Below, piece by piece: positions 18,406 to 27,373 of a stretch of DNA of 54,349 nt. The stretch is from Clostridia bacterium (GTDB taxonomy: Bacteria; Bacillota; Clostridia; Oscillospirales; Acutalibacteraceae). Below the pieces are notes generated by a model. It did no database searches, was not told where the DNA came from, and saw only the letters and a list, made by a program, of their open reading frames with translations. Each line of letters starts with the position of its first letter. Position 1 is the first letter of the stretch. The position numbers were made by a program, and so were the translations under genes. The DNA lies in assembly GCA_017938985.1 (NCBI GenBank), contig JAGBAK010000073.1, forward strand, positions 1 to 54,349. Reading direction: 5' to 3'.

Positions 18406-19491
18406 ATGAAAAAATTCATTTCGGTTATAGCAGCTGCCGTGCTTACGGCGGCAATCGGCTTTTCGTTTGCAGGCTGCGGAAAAAAAGACGTGCAGAATGC
18501 TCCCACGGAAGCGGCGACGGAACACGTTGAAGAAATCAGGTTCGGTTATGTTGACTGCGAAGCCGATGACGTGCTGCTTGACGCATGGCTTGCGGACGAA
18601 TATAAATACAGCTCAATTATTGCCGATGACTTCGGTCTTGGTGCAGAGGGTGCAAAGAAGTTTTATGAAAGCGCCTACTATGCTTACGGCGTTTCGGTTG
18701 AAATTGTCAACAACACCGATTTCCCGATTGAGATTACAGGCATTGAATCCGTCGTGAACGGCAACGCAAACGTATATATCAGAAAGGATTTCAGCGGCGG
18801 CGAAATCGGCGTGGATGCTCACTCGTCATCTGCCGCAACTCTGCAGGTTATCTGTGCAGACGAAAATGCAGACGATGAACAGGTTATTGCCGAAATACGC
18901 AACAGGACCTATGTTTTGAACTACACGCAGAAAAATGAAGAAAAGAGCTTTGCCGTTGTGCTTGAGGACGGGGTTGAGGTTTATAAAAAACCGAGCAACA
19001 CGGATGAAATTATCAGATTCGGTGACGGCGGATTTGTTTTCAGTGAGGCTCTTTGGGAAAAATATAAAGACGACACCGAAGCAAACAGAAATGCTCTTAA
19101 AGCCGGTTTTGGTGTGGATGACAGCTTTCTGAATGAATTCTATAAGGAATCGGAAAGCTATAACTTCTTCAATTATCCCGTTCTTATTGAAAATATGACG
19201 GAGCAGGATCTTGTTGTTCTTGACGTTGCAACGGAAAACGATGGCTCAGACGGCATTTACGTTAACGTTGCGCTCAGCAGTGAAATGGGCATACCTGCTT
19301 ACAATCCCTATGCTGATTACGTTCTGCCCACCTTTGCGCTTCAGGTGCTTTGCGATAACGACGACCTTTATGACGAAGAGGTTCAGAGCATTGTTAATGC
19401 AATGGAATTCACCGTAACCTATGCGGCAAAAACCGATGACGGCGAACCCGATTATGATAACAAACAAACTATAACCGTAACGATAGGATAA
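18406..19491 (+). CDS. Uncharacterised lipoprotein with two repeated domains
   Basis: I do not recognise this 361-residue protein. It begins with a lipoprotein signal peptide (MKKFISVIAAAVLTAAIGFSFAGC), so it should be anchored outside the membrane by its lipidated cysteine. Two similar halves follow. Each starts with an IRFG segment, contains a Phe/Tyr-rich middle and ends with LQVxC, an acidic stretch and a beta strand (LQVICADENADDEQVIAEI in the first, LQVLCDNDDLYDEEVQSIV in the second). This indicates internal duplication. ATG 18406 follows GGGGGA; the longer open frame upstream overlaps the promoter region. A weak promoter TTGTTT/CATAAT with 17-base spacing lies at 18334-18362. Confidence 0.65.
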   Translation: MKKFISVIAAAVLTAAIGFSFAGCGKKDVQNAPTEAATEHVEEIRFGYVDCEADDVLLDAWLADEYKYSSIIADDFGLGAEGAKKFYESAYYAYGVSVEIVNNTDFPIEITGIESVVNGNANVYIRKDFSGGEIGVDAHSSSAATLQVICADENADDEQVIAEIRNRTYVLNYTQKNEEKSFAVVLEDGVEVYKKPSNTDEIIRFGDGGFVFSEALWEKYKDDTEANRNALKAGFGVDDSFLNEFYKESESYNFFNYPVLIENMTEQDLVVLDVATENDGSDGIYVNVALSSEMGIPAYNPYADYVLPTFALQVLCDNDDLYDEEVQSIVNAMEFTVTYAAKTDDGEPDYDNKQTITVTIG

Positions 19492-19496
19492 ACACA

Positions 19497-20102
19497 ATGG
19501 GATTTTTTTCAAAAGCAAAAACGCCATCGGGACCGCCTGAATTTATAATAGCAGGTCTCGGCAACCCGGGCAAAAAATATGAGCTTACAAGGCACAACGC
19601 AGGCTTCATTTTTGCCGATATGCTTGCAGAAAAGCACGGCATAAAAATAAATAAGATTCAGTTCAAATCCGTCACCGGTCTGCTTGACCTCGGCGGTCAC
19701 AAATGCCTGCTGATGAAGCCGCAGACTTTTATGAACAACAGCGGCGAGGCAGTGCGTCAGGCGGCGCAGTTTTATAAAATACCGCCCGAAAACATTATTG
19801 TTGTGTTTGACGATATCTCTTTGCCCTGCGGAAAAATGCGTATCCGCCGCAAAGGCAGTGACGGCGGTCACAACGGAATGAAAAGCATCATCTACCAGAT
19901 TAACAGCGATAAATCGCCCAGAATCAAGCTCGGCGTCGGCGAAAAGCCCCACCCTGAATATGACCTTGCGGACTGGGTGCTTTCCGCCTTCAAAAAAGAC
20001 GAGCTTAAAGCTCTTGCCGAGGTTTGCGAAAAGGCTTGCGACGCAGCCGAGCTGATGGTCGGCGGAGATATCGACAAAGCCATGAGCAGCTTCAACGGCT
20101 GA
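19497..20102 (+). CDS. pth: Peptidyl-tRNA hydrolase
   Basis: Pth cleaves peptidyl-tRNA released by stalled ribosomes to recycle tRNA. The 201-residue protein has IAGLGNPGKKYELTRHNAGF with the catalytic histidine, MKPQTFMNNSGEAV, VVFDDISLPCGKMRIRRKGS and the GGHNGMKSII block. About 14 extra residues precede the usual beginning of the fold. It follows the duplicated lipoprotein by five bases and is probably co-transcribed with it. It ends directly against the convergent small gene at 20103. Confidence 0.95.
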   Translation: MGFFSKAKTPSGPPEFIIAGLGNPGKKYELTRHNAGFIFADMLAEKHGIKINKIQFKSVTGLLDLGGHKCLLMKPQTFMNNSGEAVRQAAQFYKIPPENIIVVFDDISLPCGKMRIRRKGSDGGHNGMKSIIYQINSDKSPRIKLGVGEKPHPEYDLADWVLSAFKKDELKALAEVCEKACDAAELMVGGDIDKAMSSFNG

Positions 20103-20294
20103 TTATTTTGTCATTGCAGTGATGCTGTCAAGAACCTCTTCAACGGTTCTCATACATTTTGCAGCGTTCTTTTTGCAGGTTTTTCTGCCGCTTTTGGTCA
20201 TCATTTTGCTGCCTGCAACGGCGGCAACCGTGCCAACAGCAATGCCGATGCCCATACCCTTTGCAATATCGGCACCCTTGTTTGACATAAACAT
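20103..20294 (-). CDS. Small glycine-rich, membrane-type protein
   Basis: This 63-residue protein has a Gly/Ala-rich hydrophobic helix (IAKGMGIGIAVGTVAAVAGS), then a basic stretch with two cysteines (KSGRKTCKKNAAKCMRTVEE) and a short amphipathic end. The pattern resembles YtxH-like small envelope proteins, but I cannot assign a family. ATG 20294 has GGAGGG upstream. The gene is convergent with pth with no gap and no visible terminator between them. Confidence 0.6.
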   Translation of the reverse strand: MFMSNKGADIAKGMGIGIAVGTVAAVAGSKMMTKSGRKTCKKNAAKCMRTVEEVLDSITAMTK

Positions 20295-20393
20295 TTTTAT
20301 CCCTCCAATCAAATAAATTCATTATTATTTTGACCTTGCGAGGCATAAAAAACATTGTCAATAATTCCATTTACACTTTAAGGAAGTTTTAAA

Positions 20394-20906
20394 ATGTCAA
20401 TTCTGAATATAGTTCTTGTTGAGCCGCAGATTCCGCAGAACACTGGTAACGTTGCCCGTACCTGCGCCGCAACGGGAGCAAGACTTCATCTTGTTGAACC
20501 GATGGGCTTCAAGCCTGACGATACAAAGTTGAAACGAGCAGGTCTGGATTACTGGCATCTGCTGGATATAACATATTATAAGGATTTAAACGATTTTTTT
20601 GAGAAAAATAAAGACGGCAATTTCTTTTATTTTTCCACAAAGGCAACAAATATTTATTCCGACGTTGAATATCCCGATAACAGCTATCTTGTTTTTGGCA
20701 AAGAAACGGCAGGCTTGCCTGAAGACTTGCTTTTTGCAAACCCCGAAAGCTGTGTCAGACTGCCGATGATAAATAACAACGCCGCAAGAAGTCTTAACCT
20801 TTCAAACACGGTTGCAATCGGCGTTTATGAGGTTCTCAGGCAGTGGGGATTTCCCGAGCTGAAAACAAGCGGCGAGCTTACAAAATTTGATTGGAATATC
20901 AAGTAA
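20394..20906 (+). CDS. trmL: tRNA (cytidine/uridine34-2'-O)-methyltransferase TrmL
   Basis: TrmL methylates the ribose of the wobble base in tRNA-Leu isoacceptors. The 170-residue SPOUT protein has the family signatures LNIVLVEPQIPQNTGNVART at the N-terminus, YLVFGKETAGLP in the knot, and RLPMINNNAARSLNLSNTVA at the SAM-binding knot. The length matches the minimal, knot-only family members. It begins a plus-strand group with two lipoprotein genes. Confidence 0.93.
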   Translation: MSILNIVLVEPQIPQNTGNVARTCAATGARLHLVEPMGFKPDDTKLKRAGLDYWHLLDITYYKDLNDFFEKNKDGNFFYFSTKATNIYSDVEYPDNSYLVFGKETAGLPEDLLFANPESCVRLPMINNNAARSLNLSNTVAIGVYEVLRQWGFPELKTSGELTKFDWNIK

Positions 20907-20925
20907 ACCCGAAAGGAATGCAGGT

Positions 20926-21447
20926 ATGAAACGATTTATAAAAGTGCTCACTCCGTTGGCGTTGGCGGCGCTCTGCCTTGCAGGCTGCTCCAACATACCG
21001 GACTATCCTGCCGTAACGTCTGTTGAAAAGCATACGTATATCAACGAGGTTGGCGAAACCGTCCCTGTTGCAGAAAACATCGGCGATTATCCGGGCATAA
21101 CCCAGCCGCCAAAGAGCATTGCAACAACGCATGAGGTTGAGTTTGTGATGAACAGCTATTACGTTTGCGGCAACACGGTTGTAACTTTCAGCGAGATTGA
21201 GTTTGAAAACATTGATACACCGCAGAACGAGGTTTACGGCTCGTTTAACGGCGTTATTACAGGTAAGGATAAAAAGGACACCGAATTCAGAATTGCCTAT
21301 AACGCTTATGACGAAAACGGCAACCTTATCAAAGAAAATGGCTGTATGTCGCGAAACGTCAGCAAAATGAAAAAAGATGATAAAATCAGCTTCACGTTCG
21401 GCGTGCCGCTCGGCACGGCAAAGATTGAGTTTGTTGACTATAAATAA
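20926..21447 (+). CDS. Uncharacterised lipoprotein, paralogue of the next gene
   Basis: The 173-residue protein begins with a lipoprotein signal (MKRFIKVLTPLALAALCLAGC) and should be a lipid-anchored surface protein. After a linker comes a beta-rich domain (FVMNSYYVCGNTVVTFSEIE to GTAKIEFVDYK). This aligns by eye with the same region of the gene at 21462, for example YNAYDENGNLI against YIGYDENGEIT. ATG 20926 follows AAAGGA 8 bases upstream. No function is recognised. Confidence 0.65.
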   Translation: MKRFIKVLTPLALAALCLAGCSNIPDYPAVTSVEKHTYINEVGETVPVAENIGDYPGITQPPKSIATTHEVEFVMNSYYVCGNTVVTFSEIEFENIDTPQNEVYGSFNGVITGKDKKDTEFRIAYNAYDENGNLIKENGCMSRNVSKMKKDDKISFTFGVPLGTAKIEFVDYK

Positions 21448-21461
21448 AGTGAGGTAGTTAT

Positions 21462-22079
21462 ATGAAAAAATCAAGAATACTTGCCGCAATACTTGCAATT
21501 GCAATCACCCTTGCATCTGTTTTTGCTCTTGCTTCCTGCGAAAAGGATGACAAGGCTGAAACCTCCCGAAACACCGAGGCTCCCGAAACCACAAAAGCAG
21601 TTTCGGCTGAAGAATTGACAACCGACGTCAATTTTGTTCCCAACGTTACAAAACCTGCAAATCCGGCTGAAGAGGTAACACAGGGTCTGACAAGAATCAA
21701 TGAATATGCTACCAACCCCGACACGGGTAAATACGAAACCGAGATAGGCGCAGTTGAGTTTGTTTATCCCGAATATTTCGCGCAGGGCAATTCTTACGTA
21801 GCGATCAGAGATATTATGATTGACGACACAGGCTTCACACACAATGCTGATGCATACGTTGATTTTGAGGTGCTTGCAAGAGGCGAGGGTGAAGAAGAAA
21901 AGACAGTCAAGGTTTCTTACATCGGCTATGACGAAAACGGCGAAATTACACGCAGAAGCCAGATAACGGTCAACCTTTTCGGCAAGAACGTCGGCGATAT
22001 GATTGAAGATTGCCGTATGGATTTCAAGCGTGAAACGGTTAAAATTGTTTTCACAGAGTTTAAAGAAATAACCGAATAA
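21462..22079 (+). CDS. Uncharacterised lipoprotein, paralogue of the preceding gene
   Basis: The 205-residue protein starts with a lipoprotein signal (MKKSRILAAILAIAITLASV, then FALASC). A Thr/Glu/Ala-rich linker spans about residues 30-75 and a beta-rich domain follows (YFAQGNSYVAIRDIMIDD to VKIVFTEFKE). The domain repeats the pattern of the previous gene, which ends 14 bases upstream. The pair looks like a tandem duplication, with the linker lengthened in this copy. A strong terminator follows. Confidence 0.65.
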   Translation: MKKSRILAAILAIAITLASVFALASCEKDDKAETSRNTEAPETTKAVSAEELTTDVNFVPNVTKPANPAEEVTQGLTRINEYATNPDTGKYETEIGAVEFVYPEYFAQGNSYVAIRDIMIDDTGFTHNADAYVDFEVLARGEGEEEKTVKVSYIGYDENGEITRRSQITVNLFGKNVGDMIEDCRMDFKRETVKIVFTEFKEITE

Positions 22080-22085
22080 AAAAAT

Positions 22086-22119
22086 AAAGGCAGGGAAAAT
22101 CCCTGCCTTTTGTTTTTTT
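22086..22119. terminator. Terminator between the lipoprotein and argH
   Basis: AAAGGCAGGGA (22086-22096), loop AAA and TCCCTGCCTTT (22100-22110) are followed by TGTTTTTTT. The convergent argH ends at 22122. Confidence 0.85.
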
Positions 22120-22121
22120 GT

Positions 22122-23429
22122 TTACATTCCGCGTCTTGCAACGCAGTTTTCAAGCTTGATGGCATCGTAAACGCCGTTGTCAAACAAATCGCAAACGCCC
22201 TTGTATTCTTCAATGGTCAGCGTTTCAAGCGTTTTGTTTTCTCTGATGCAGAGAGCAACAAGCTCGCCTGTTGCCTTGTAAGCATCTCTGAAAGGCAGAC
22301 CCTTTGAAACGAGATAGTCTGCGCAGTCGGTTGCGTTGATGAATCCGCCTGCAGCCGCTTTTCTCATATTCTCGGGGATTGCTTTCATTGTGGCAATCAT
22401 GGGTTCAAGAGTGATGAGGCAGATTTTAACGGTGTCAAACGCATCGAAAATTGCGTCCTTGTCCTCCTGCATATCCTTGTTGTATGCAAGGGGCAGACCC
22501 TTCATAACGGTCAGAAGCGTCATCAGGTCGCCGAAAACTCTGCCGCTCTTACCTCTGACAAGCTCTGCAATGTCGGGGTTCTTTTTCTGCGGCATAATGC
22601 TTGAACCTGTTGAGAAAGCGTCGTCAAGCTCAACGAATTTGAACTCCCAGGAACACCAGAGAATAATCTCTTCGCAAAGTCTTGAAAGGTGAACCATACA
22701 AATTGAAAGAGCAGATGCAAGCTCAATGCAGAAATCTCTGTCAGCAACGCCGTCAAGAGTGCTCTTTGTGTATGAATCAAAGCCGAGGAATTCGGCGGTC
22801 ATAGCTCTGTCGATGGGGTAAGTTGTGCCTGCAAGTGCGCCGCTGCCGAGGGGCGAGGAATTCATTCTTTTTGCGGCGTCCTCAATTCTGCCGAGGTCAC
22901 GGGTGAGCATTTCTGTGTATGCGGTCAGGTGAGCCTTGAAGGTGATGGGCTGCGCACGCTGCAAATGAGTGTAGCCGGGCATAATTGCGTTTGCATATTC
23001 ATCGCCTTTATCTTCGAGAGCTTTGATAAGCTTTTTAACAAGAACAAGGGTTTCGTTGCACTGTTCACGCAGGAAAAGACGCACGTCAAGCGCAACCTGG
23101 TCGTTACGGCTTCTGCCCGTGTGCAGACGCTTGCCTGCCGAGCCGATGCGCTCCGTGAGAGTCTGCTCGATAAAGGTGTGAATATCTTCTGCGTTGGGGT
23201 CAATCATAAGCTCACCGCCTGAGATTTCCTGTCTGATTTTTGCAAGCTCGGAGCAAATCTGCGCACCGTCATCCTGCGAGATGATGCCCTTTGCGGCGAG
23301 CATTGTTGCGTGGGCAATGCTGCCCTCAATGTCCCAGTAATACATTCTTGAATCGGTTGCGATTGAAGAATTGAAATCGTTTGTTTTTTTGTCTGCTTCT
23401 TTGGAGAAGCGTCCTGCCCAGAGTTTCAT
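22122..23429 (-). CDS. argH: Argininosuccinate lyase
   Basis: ArgH splits argininosuccinate into arginine and fumarate, the last step of arginine synthesis. The 435-residue protein has the N-terminal MKLWAGRFSKE, TGRSRNDQVALDVRLF, and the superfamily signature GSSIMPQKKNPD with the flexible catalytic serine loop. The start at 23429 follows AGGAGG; the open frame extends upstream into a repeat and is not coding there. argG lies 302 bases upstream on the same strand; the spacer is filled with repeats. Confidence 0.96.
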   Translation of the reverse strand: MKLWAGRFSKEADKKTNDFNSSIATDSRMYYWDIEGSIAHATMLAAKGIISQDDGAQICSELAKIRQEISGGELMIDPNAEDIHTFIEQTLTERIGSAGKRLHTGRSRNDQVALDVRLFLREQCNETLVLVKKLIKALEDKGDEYANAIMPGYTHLQRAQPITFKAHLTAYTEMLTRDLGRIEDAAKRMNSSPLGSGALAGTTYPIDRAMTAEFLGFDSYTKSTLDGVADRDFCIELASALSICMVHLSRLCEEIILWCSWEFKFVELDDAFSTGSSIMPQKKNPDIAELVRGKSGRVFGDLMTLLTVMKGLPLAYNKDMQEDKDAIFDAFDTVKICLITLEPMIATMKAIPENMRKAAAGGFINATDCADYLVSKGLPFRDAYKATGELVALCIRENKTLETLTIEEYKGVCDLFDNGVYDAIKLENCVARRGM

Positions 23430-23731
23430 ATGAATCCTCCTGAATAGTGAATAGAGAAGAGTGAATAGCGAATAGTTAAGGGTGGGCTGCGCCCACACCC
23501 CGATTATAACAAATTTGTTTTAACTGAATTATACAAGTGCAGAGCCGCCAGTTGTGACGGCTCTGTATTTTAAATTGATAATCAAGTGAAATTGTGAAAG
23601 TAACGCCGTATTTCGCAATTTAATAAGAAATCTGAATAATCAAGTAAAATTGTGAAAGACAAGGCGCACAGCCGAAGCAATATGCGATATTGCGAGGCGA
23701 AGCAACGCCGTATTTCGCAATTTGACGAAGA
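23430..23731. repeat. Repeat-filled spacer between argG and argH
   Basis: No gene is present. At 23441-23510 lies a left half of the GAATAGTGAA-type element, ending in the hairpin arm GGTGGGC-TGC-GCCCAC and CACCCCGATTATAAC. At 23540-23565 CAGAGCCG and CGGCTCTG form a hairpin. A separate repeat occurs twice: 23580-23621 is a deleted version of 23638-23723. Both begin with AATCAAGT(G/A)AAATTGTGAAAG and end with ACGCCGTATTTCGCAATTT, and the second contains about 46 additional bases between these blocks. Confidence 0.65.
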
Positions 23732-24955
23732 TTATTTGTTTCTTTCAGCTTCGAGAATAGCCTTAACCTTGATGGGAAGACCGAAGAGGTTGATGAAGCC
23801 TGCGGAATCCTTCTGGTTGTAAACGTCGTCTTCGTCAAACGTTGCAAACTGCTCACTGTAAAGTGTGTAGGGAGAAGTTACGCCTGCGTTGATCATATTG
23901 CCCTTGTAGAGCTTAAGCTTAACGTCGCCTGTAACTGTTTCCTGAGTCTTGTCAACAAAAGCGGAGAGAGACTCACGAAGAGGTGTGAACCACTGACCAA
24001 AGTAAACAAGCTCTGCAAACTTATGAGCAACGATTTCTTTATAATGCTGTGTATCTCTGTCAAGAGTGATTGTTTCAAGAACGTCGTGAGCCTTGAAGAG
24101 GATTGAGCCTGCGGGATTTTCGTAAACGCCTCTGGATTTCATACCAACAAGACGGTTTTCAACGATGTCGTTAAGACCGATGCCGTTCTTGCCGCCGATT
24201 TCGTTGAGGTATTTGATAAGTGTTACGCCGTCCATCTCTTTGCCGTCAACGGCTGTGGGAACACCCTTTTCAAAGTGAATTGTTACGTAAGTGGGTTCAT
24301 CGGGAGCCATTTCGGGTGAAACGCCCATTTCAAGGAAACCGGGCTTGTTATACTGAGGCTCGTTTGCGGGGTCTTCAAGGTCAAGACCTTCGTGTGAAAG
24401 GTGCCAGAGGTTCTTATCCTTGGAGTAGTTTGTTTCACGGTTAATCTTAAGAGGAATGTTGTGTGCCTCTGCGTATTCGATTTCTTCTTCACGTGACTTG
24501 AGGTCCCAGATTCTCCAGGGAGCGATGATTTCCATTTCGGGAGCAAACGCCTTGATTGTGAGCTCAAATCTTACCTGATCGTTACCCTTACCTGTGCAGC
24601 CGTGGCAGATAGCGTCTGCGCCTTCAGCCTTTGCGATTTCAACAATTCTCTTTGCGATGATGGGACGTGCAAAGGATGTGCCGAGAAGGTATTCCTTTTC
24701 GTAAACTGCGCCTGCTTTGAGTGTGGGCCAGATATAATCTGTTACAAATTCGTCCTGAAGGTTCTCAATGTAGAGCTTGGAAGCACCTGTTTTGATAGCC
24801 TTTTCTTCAAGACCGTCAAGCTCTGTACCCTGACCAACGTCGCCTGAAACAGCGATAACTTCGCAGTTGTTATAGTTTTCTTTGAGCCAGGGGATGATGA
24901 TTGAGGTATCAAGACCGCCTGAGTAGGCGAGAACAACTTTTTTGATTTCTTTCAT
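23732..24955 (-). CDS. argG: Argininosuccinate synthase
   Basis: ArgG joins citrulline and aspartate with ATP to make argininosuccinate. The 407-residue protein shows the PP-loop AYSGGLDTS at residues 10-18, [15 protein letters not shown] and [18 protein letters not shown]. The length is normal. ATG 24955 is preceded by GGAG at 9-base spacing; the longer open frame starts in the promoter region. An ArgR-box-like sequence and a good promoter lie upstream. With argH it covers only the last two arginine steps; no other arg genes are in this window. Confidence 0.96.
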   Translation of the reverse strand: MKEIKKVVLAYSGGLDTSIIIPWLKENYNNCEVIAVSGDVGQGTELDGLEEKAIKTGASKLYIENLQDEFVTDYIWPTLKAGAVYEKEYLLGTSFARPIIAKRIVEIAKAEGADAICHGCTGKGNDQVRFELTIKAFAPEMEIIAPWRIWDLKSREEEIEYAEAHNIPLKINRETNYSKDKNLWHLSHEGLDLEDPANEPQYNKPGFLEMGVSPEMAPDEPTYVTIHFEKGVPTAVDGKEMDGVTLIKYLNEIGGKNGIGLNDIVENRLVGMKSRGVYENPAGSILFKAHDVLETITLDRDTQHYKEIVAHKFAELVYFGQWFTPLRESLSAFVDKTQETVTGDVKLKLYKGNMINAGVTSPYTLYSEQFATFDEDDVYNQKDSAGFINLFGLPIKVKAILEAERNK

Positions 24956-24994
24956 TTTAAAAACTCCAATCTGTTGAAATTTGATTATGCATTG

Positions 24995-25022
24995 ATTATA
25001 CACCGAATATTCAAAAAATCAA
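24995..25022 (-). promoter_or_regulatory. Promoter of argG
   Basis: On the minus strand TTGATT (25017-25022) and TATAAT (24995-25000) are 16 bases apart. The spacer contains the palindrome GAATATTC (25005-25012), a possible ArgR half-operator. Confidence 0.6.
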
Positions 25023-25030
25023 GTGGATTT

Positions 25031-25044
25031 TGAATATTTATGCA
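25031..25044 (+). promoter_or_regulatory. ARG-box-like operator upstream of argG
   Basis: TGAATATTTATGCA matches 13 of 14 positions of the ArgR/AhrC box pattern TGAATWWWWATTCA. It lies just upstream of the argG -35 box, suggesting arginine-responsive repression. No arginine regulator gene is in the window. Confidence 0.5.
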
Positions 25045-25084
25045 ATTTTGTAGTAATTAACAAAAATTCTTGCAAAAAAGCGGA

Positions 25085-26095
25085 TTAACCGAGCAAAAGA
25101 CCCACTTTTTTCTTTGCTTTTGTAAGAGTTCTGCCTGCAAGGCGCGATGCTTTTTCCGCGCCCTTGGCTGCGGTATCAAGAAGATACTGCTTGTCTGCCA
25201 TAAGGCGTTTGAAGTTTTCCTGAACGGGACGGATTTCTTCAATAACGGCTTCTGCAACTTTAACCTTGAAGTCGCCGTAGCCCTTGCCCTCAAACTCTTT
25301 TTCAATGGCGGCATAGTCAAGACCCGTGCAGCAGGAGTAAATTGCCATAAGGTTGTTGATGCCGTCCTTGCCGTCTGCATAGCGAACGCAGGCTTCGCTG
25401 TCGGTAACTGCGGACTTGAACTTTTTGAGGATAGCTTCGGGAGTGTCAAGCAGCGAAACGGAAGCCTTGGGGTTGGGGTCGCTCTTTGACATCTTCTGCG
25501 TGGGGTCCTGAAGGCTCATAACTCTTGCGCCGACCTTGCCTATGAAAGGCTCGGGCAGAGCAAAGGTGTTGCCTCTGAGGGTGTTGAAGCGGTTTGCAAT
25601 GTCACGGGCAAGCTCAAGGTGCTGCTTCTGGTCGGCACCGATGGGAACAAAGTTTGCCTGATAGAGCAGGATATCCGCCGCCATAAGAACGGGATATGCA
25701 AACAGACCGACGTTGACGTTATCGGCGTGCTTCTGTGATTTTTCTTTGAACTGTGTCATTCTTGATGCTTCGCCGAACTGGGTGTAGCAGTCAAGAATCC
25801 AGGCAAGCTCTGCGTGCTCGGGCACCTGACTCTGAATGAAAACGATGCTCTGCTCGGGGTCCAGACCGATTGAAAGCAGAAGAGCATACATTTCAAGAAT
25901 CTGCTGGCGGAGCTTTGCAGGCTCGGGGTGAATTGTAAGAGCGTGGAGGTCTGCAACCGCATAAAGGCAGTTGTAATCGTCGCTCATTGCTTTCCAGTTT
26001 TTGAGAGCGCCGAGATAGTTGCCGAGTGTGGGCACAGCCGTGGGCTGAATCATACTTAAAACTATCGGCTTGCGCTCGGGAGTTGTGTTTTCCAT
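25085..26095 (-). CDS. trpS: Tryptophanyl-tRNA synthetase
   Basis: TrpRS charges tRNA-Trp. The 336-residue class I synthetase has the HIGH-equivalent segment PTAVPTLGNYLGALKNW, the GADQKQHLELARDIANRF block and KMSKS in PTQKMSKSDPN. GAGAGG precedes the ATG. The aminotransferase gene ends 14 bases upstream, so trpS is the second gene of that transcript. I see no T-box leader directly before it. Confidence 0.96.
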   Translation of the reverse strand: MENTTPERKPIVLSMIQPTAVPTLGNYLGALKNWKAMSDDYNCLYAVADLHALTIHPEPAKLRQQILEMYALLLSIGLDPEQSIVFIQSQVPEHAELAWILDCYTQFGEASRMTQFKEKSQKHADNVNVGLFAYPVLMAADILLYQANFVPIGADQKQHLELARDIANRFNTLRGNTFALPEPFIGKVGARVMSLQDPTQKMSKSDPNPKASVSLLDTPEAILKKFKSAVTDSEACVRYADGKDGINNLMAIYSCCTGLDYAAIEKEFEGKGYGDFKVKVAEAVIEEIRPVQENFKRLMADKQYLLDTAAKGAEKASRLAGRTLTKAKKKVGLLLG

Positions 26096-26109
26096 CTGAA
26101 ATACCTCTC

Positions 26110-27288
26110 TTAATAGGTTTTGGCTACTTCGCCGAGAATCTTGACGCCCTTGACGATATCTTCATCGGAGGGAGTTGAGAAGTTAAGGCGGACGTAATCG
26201 CAGGGTGCGTCGCCGTCGCAAAGGAATGCGTTGCCGGGAACAACAGAAACGCCTGCTGCGCTTGCTTTTTTAACAAATTCAAGCATATCAACGCCGTCGG
26301 GGAGCTTTGCCCAGACAAACAGACCGCCTTCGGGGCGCTGGTAATCAAAGAATGAACCGACCTCTTTGTCAAGGCAATCGCAGAGCAGGTTGAGCTTGCG
26401 GCGGTAGATATCTCTGATTTTGTTGATGTGAGCTTCAAAGTCAAACTCTGTGAGCCACTTATAAACAATAAGCTGTGAAATAAGGGGAGTGTGAACGTCC
26501 TGTGTCTGCTTTGCAACGGTGAATTTGGCAATGAGCTTTTCGTTTGCAACAACAAAGCCGACTCTCACACCGGGAGCGACAATTTTTGAAAATGAACCCG
26601 AGTAAATGACAAGCCCCTCTGTGTCAAGGCTCTTGATGGCGGGCACGCTTTCGCCCGAAACTCTTAAATCGCCGTAGGGGTTATCTTCAAGAATAAGAAC
26701 GCCGTATTTTTTTGCAAGCTCATAAACAGCCTTTCTCTTTTCAAAAGACATTGTAGAGCCTGCGGGATTCTGGAAATTGGGAATTGTATAGATAAACTTG
26801 ACGTTTTCTTCTGTTTTAAGCTTTTCTTCAAGAATCTCAAGGTTCATGCCGTCTTTTTCAAGCGGTACACCGACGAGTCTTGCGCCGTGGCTTCTGAAGC
26901 AATTGAGAGCGCCGATGAAAGCAGGCTCTTCGCAGATGATGCAGTCGCCGTGGTTGATAAGGCAGTGGCAGGCAAGGCTCATAACCTGCTGCGCACCGCT
27001 GGTGACGATGAGCTTATCGTTTTCGCCGTATGCTCCGTAACGTTCTTTTGCAAGGGTTGAAAGAGTTTCAACAAGGGGTGCATAGCCTTCGCTGATTCCG
27101 TATTGCAGAGCGAGTATAGGCTGATTTTCAAGAACGTCGTTAACTATTTTTTTGATGTCATCAACGGGAAAAGCATCGGGGGCAGGATTGCCTGCGGCAA
27201 GCGGAATTGTGTTGCCTGAGCTTTTGAGGATTTCTCTGATGATGGAAGGTTTCAGAGAAGCTATTCCCGAAGAAAATTTGTAATCCAT
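26110..27288 (-). CDS. PLP-dependent aminotransferase, 2-aminoadipate/aromatic type (fold I)
   Basis: The 392-residue protein resembles the aminotransferase half of MocR-like proteins and LysN-type 2-aminoadipate transaminases. Visible blocks are IPLAAGNPAPDAFP, ALQYGISEGYAPL, SGAQQVMSLACHCLI, IPNFQNPAGSTMS, EDNPYGDLR and the PLP-lysine motif YSGSFSKIVAPGVRVG. It lacks the GntR DNA-binding domain, so it is an enzyme rather than a regulator. Substrates cannot be decided; co-transcription with trpS hints at aromatic or tryptophan-related amino acids, but this is only context. The ATG at 27288 lies behind a clear promoter. Confidence 0.85.
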   Translation of the reverse strand: MDYKFSSGIASLKPSIIREILKSSGNTIPLAAGNPAPDAFPVDDIKKIVNDVLENQPILALQYGISEGYAPLVETLSTLAKERYGAYGENDKLIVTSGAQQVMSLACHCLINHGDCIICEEPAFIGALNCFRSHGARLVGVPLEKDGMNLEILEEKLKTEENVKFIYTIPNFQNPAGSTMSFEKRKAVYELAKKYGVLILEDNPYGDLRVSGESVPAIKSLDTEGLVIYSGSFSKIVAPGVRVGFVVANEKLIAKFTVAKQTQDVHTPLISQLIVYKWLTEFDFEAHINKIRDIYRRKLNLLCDCLDKEVGSFFDYQRPEGGLFVWAKLPDGVDMLEFVKKASAAGVSVVPGNAFLCDGDAPCDYVRLNFSTPSDEDIVKGVKILGEVAKTY

Positions 27289-27332
27289 GGTATTTTCAGA
27301 CCTTTCTGAAGAATAAATAATAACAAATATAA

Positions 27333-27361
27333 ATTATAACACAGTTTTTTATAATTGTAAA
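27333..27361 (-). promoter_or_regulatory. Promoter of the aminotransferase-trpS unit
   Basis: On the minus strand TTTACA (27356-27361) and TATAAT (27333-27338) are 17 bases apart. Confidence 0.65.
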
Positions 27362-27373
27362 TAATAAGAGATG

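Noticed and set aside
26096..26109. T-box leader in front of trpS
   Set aside because: Only 14 bases separate trpS from the upstream gene, so no leader is possible.
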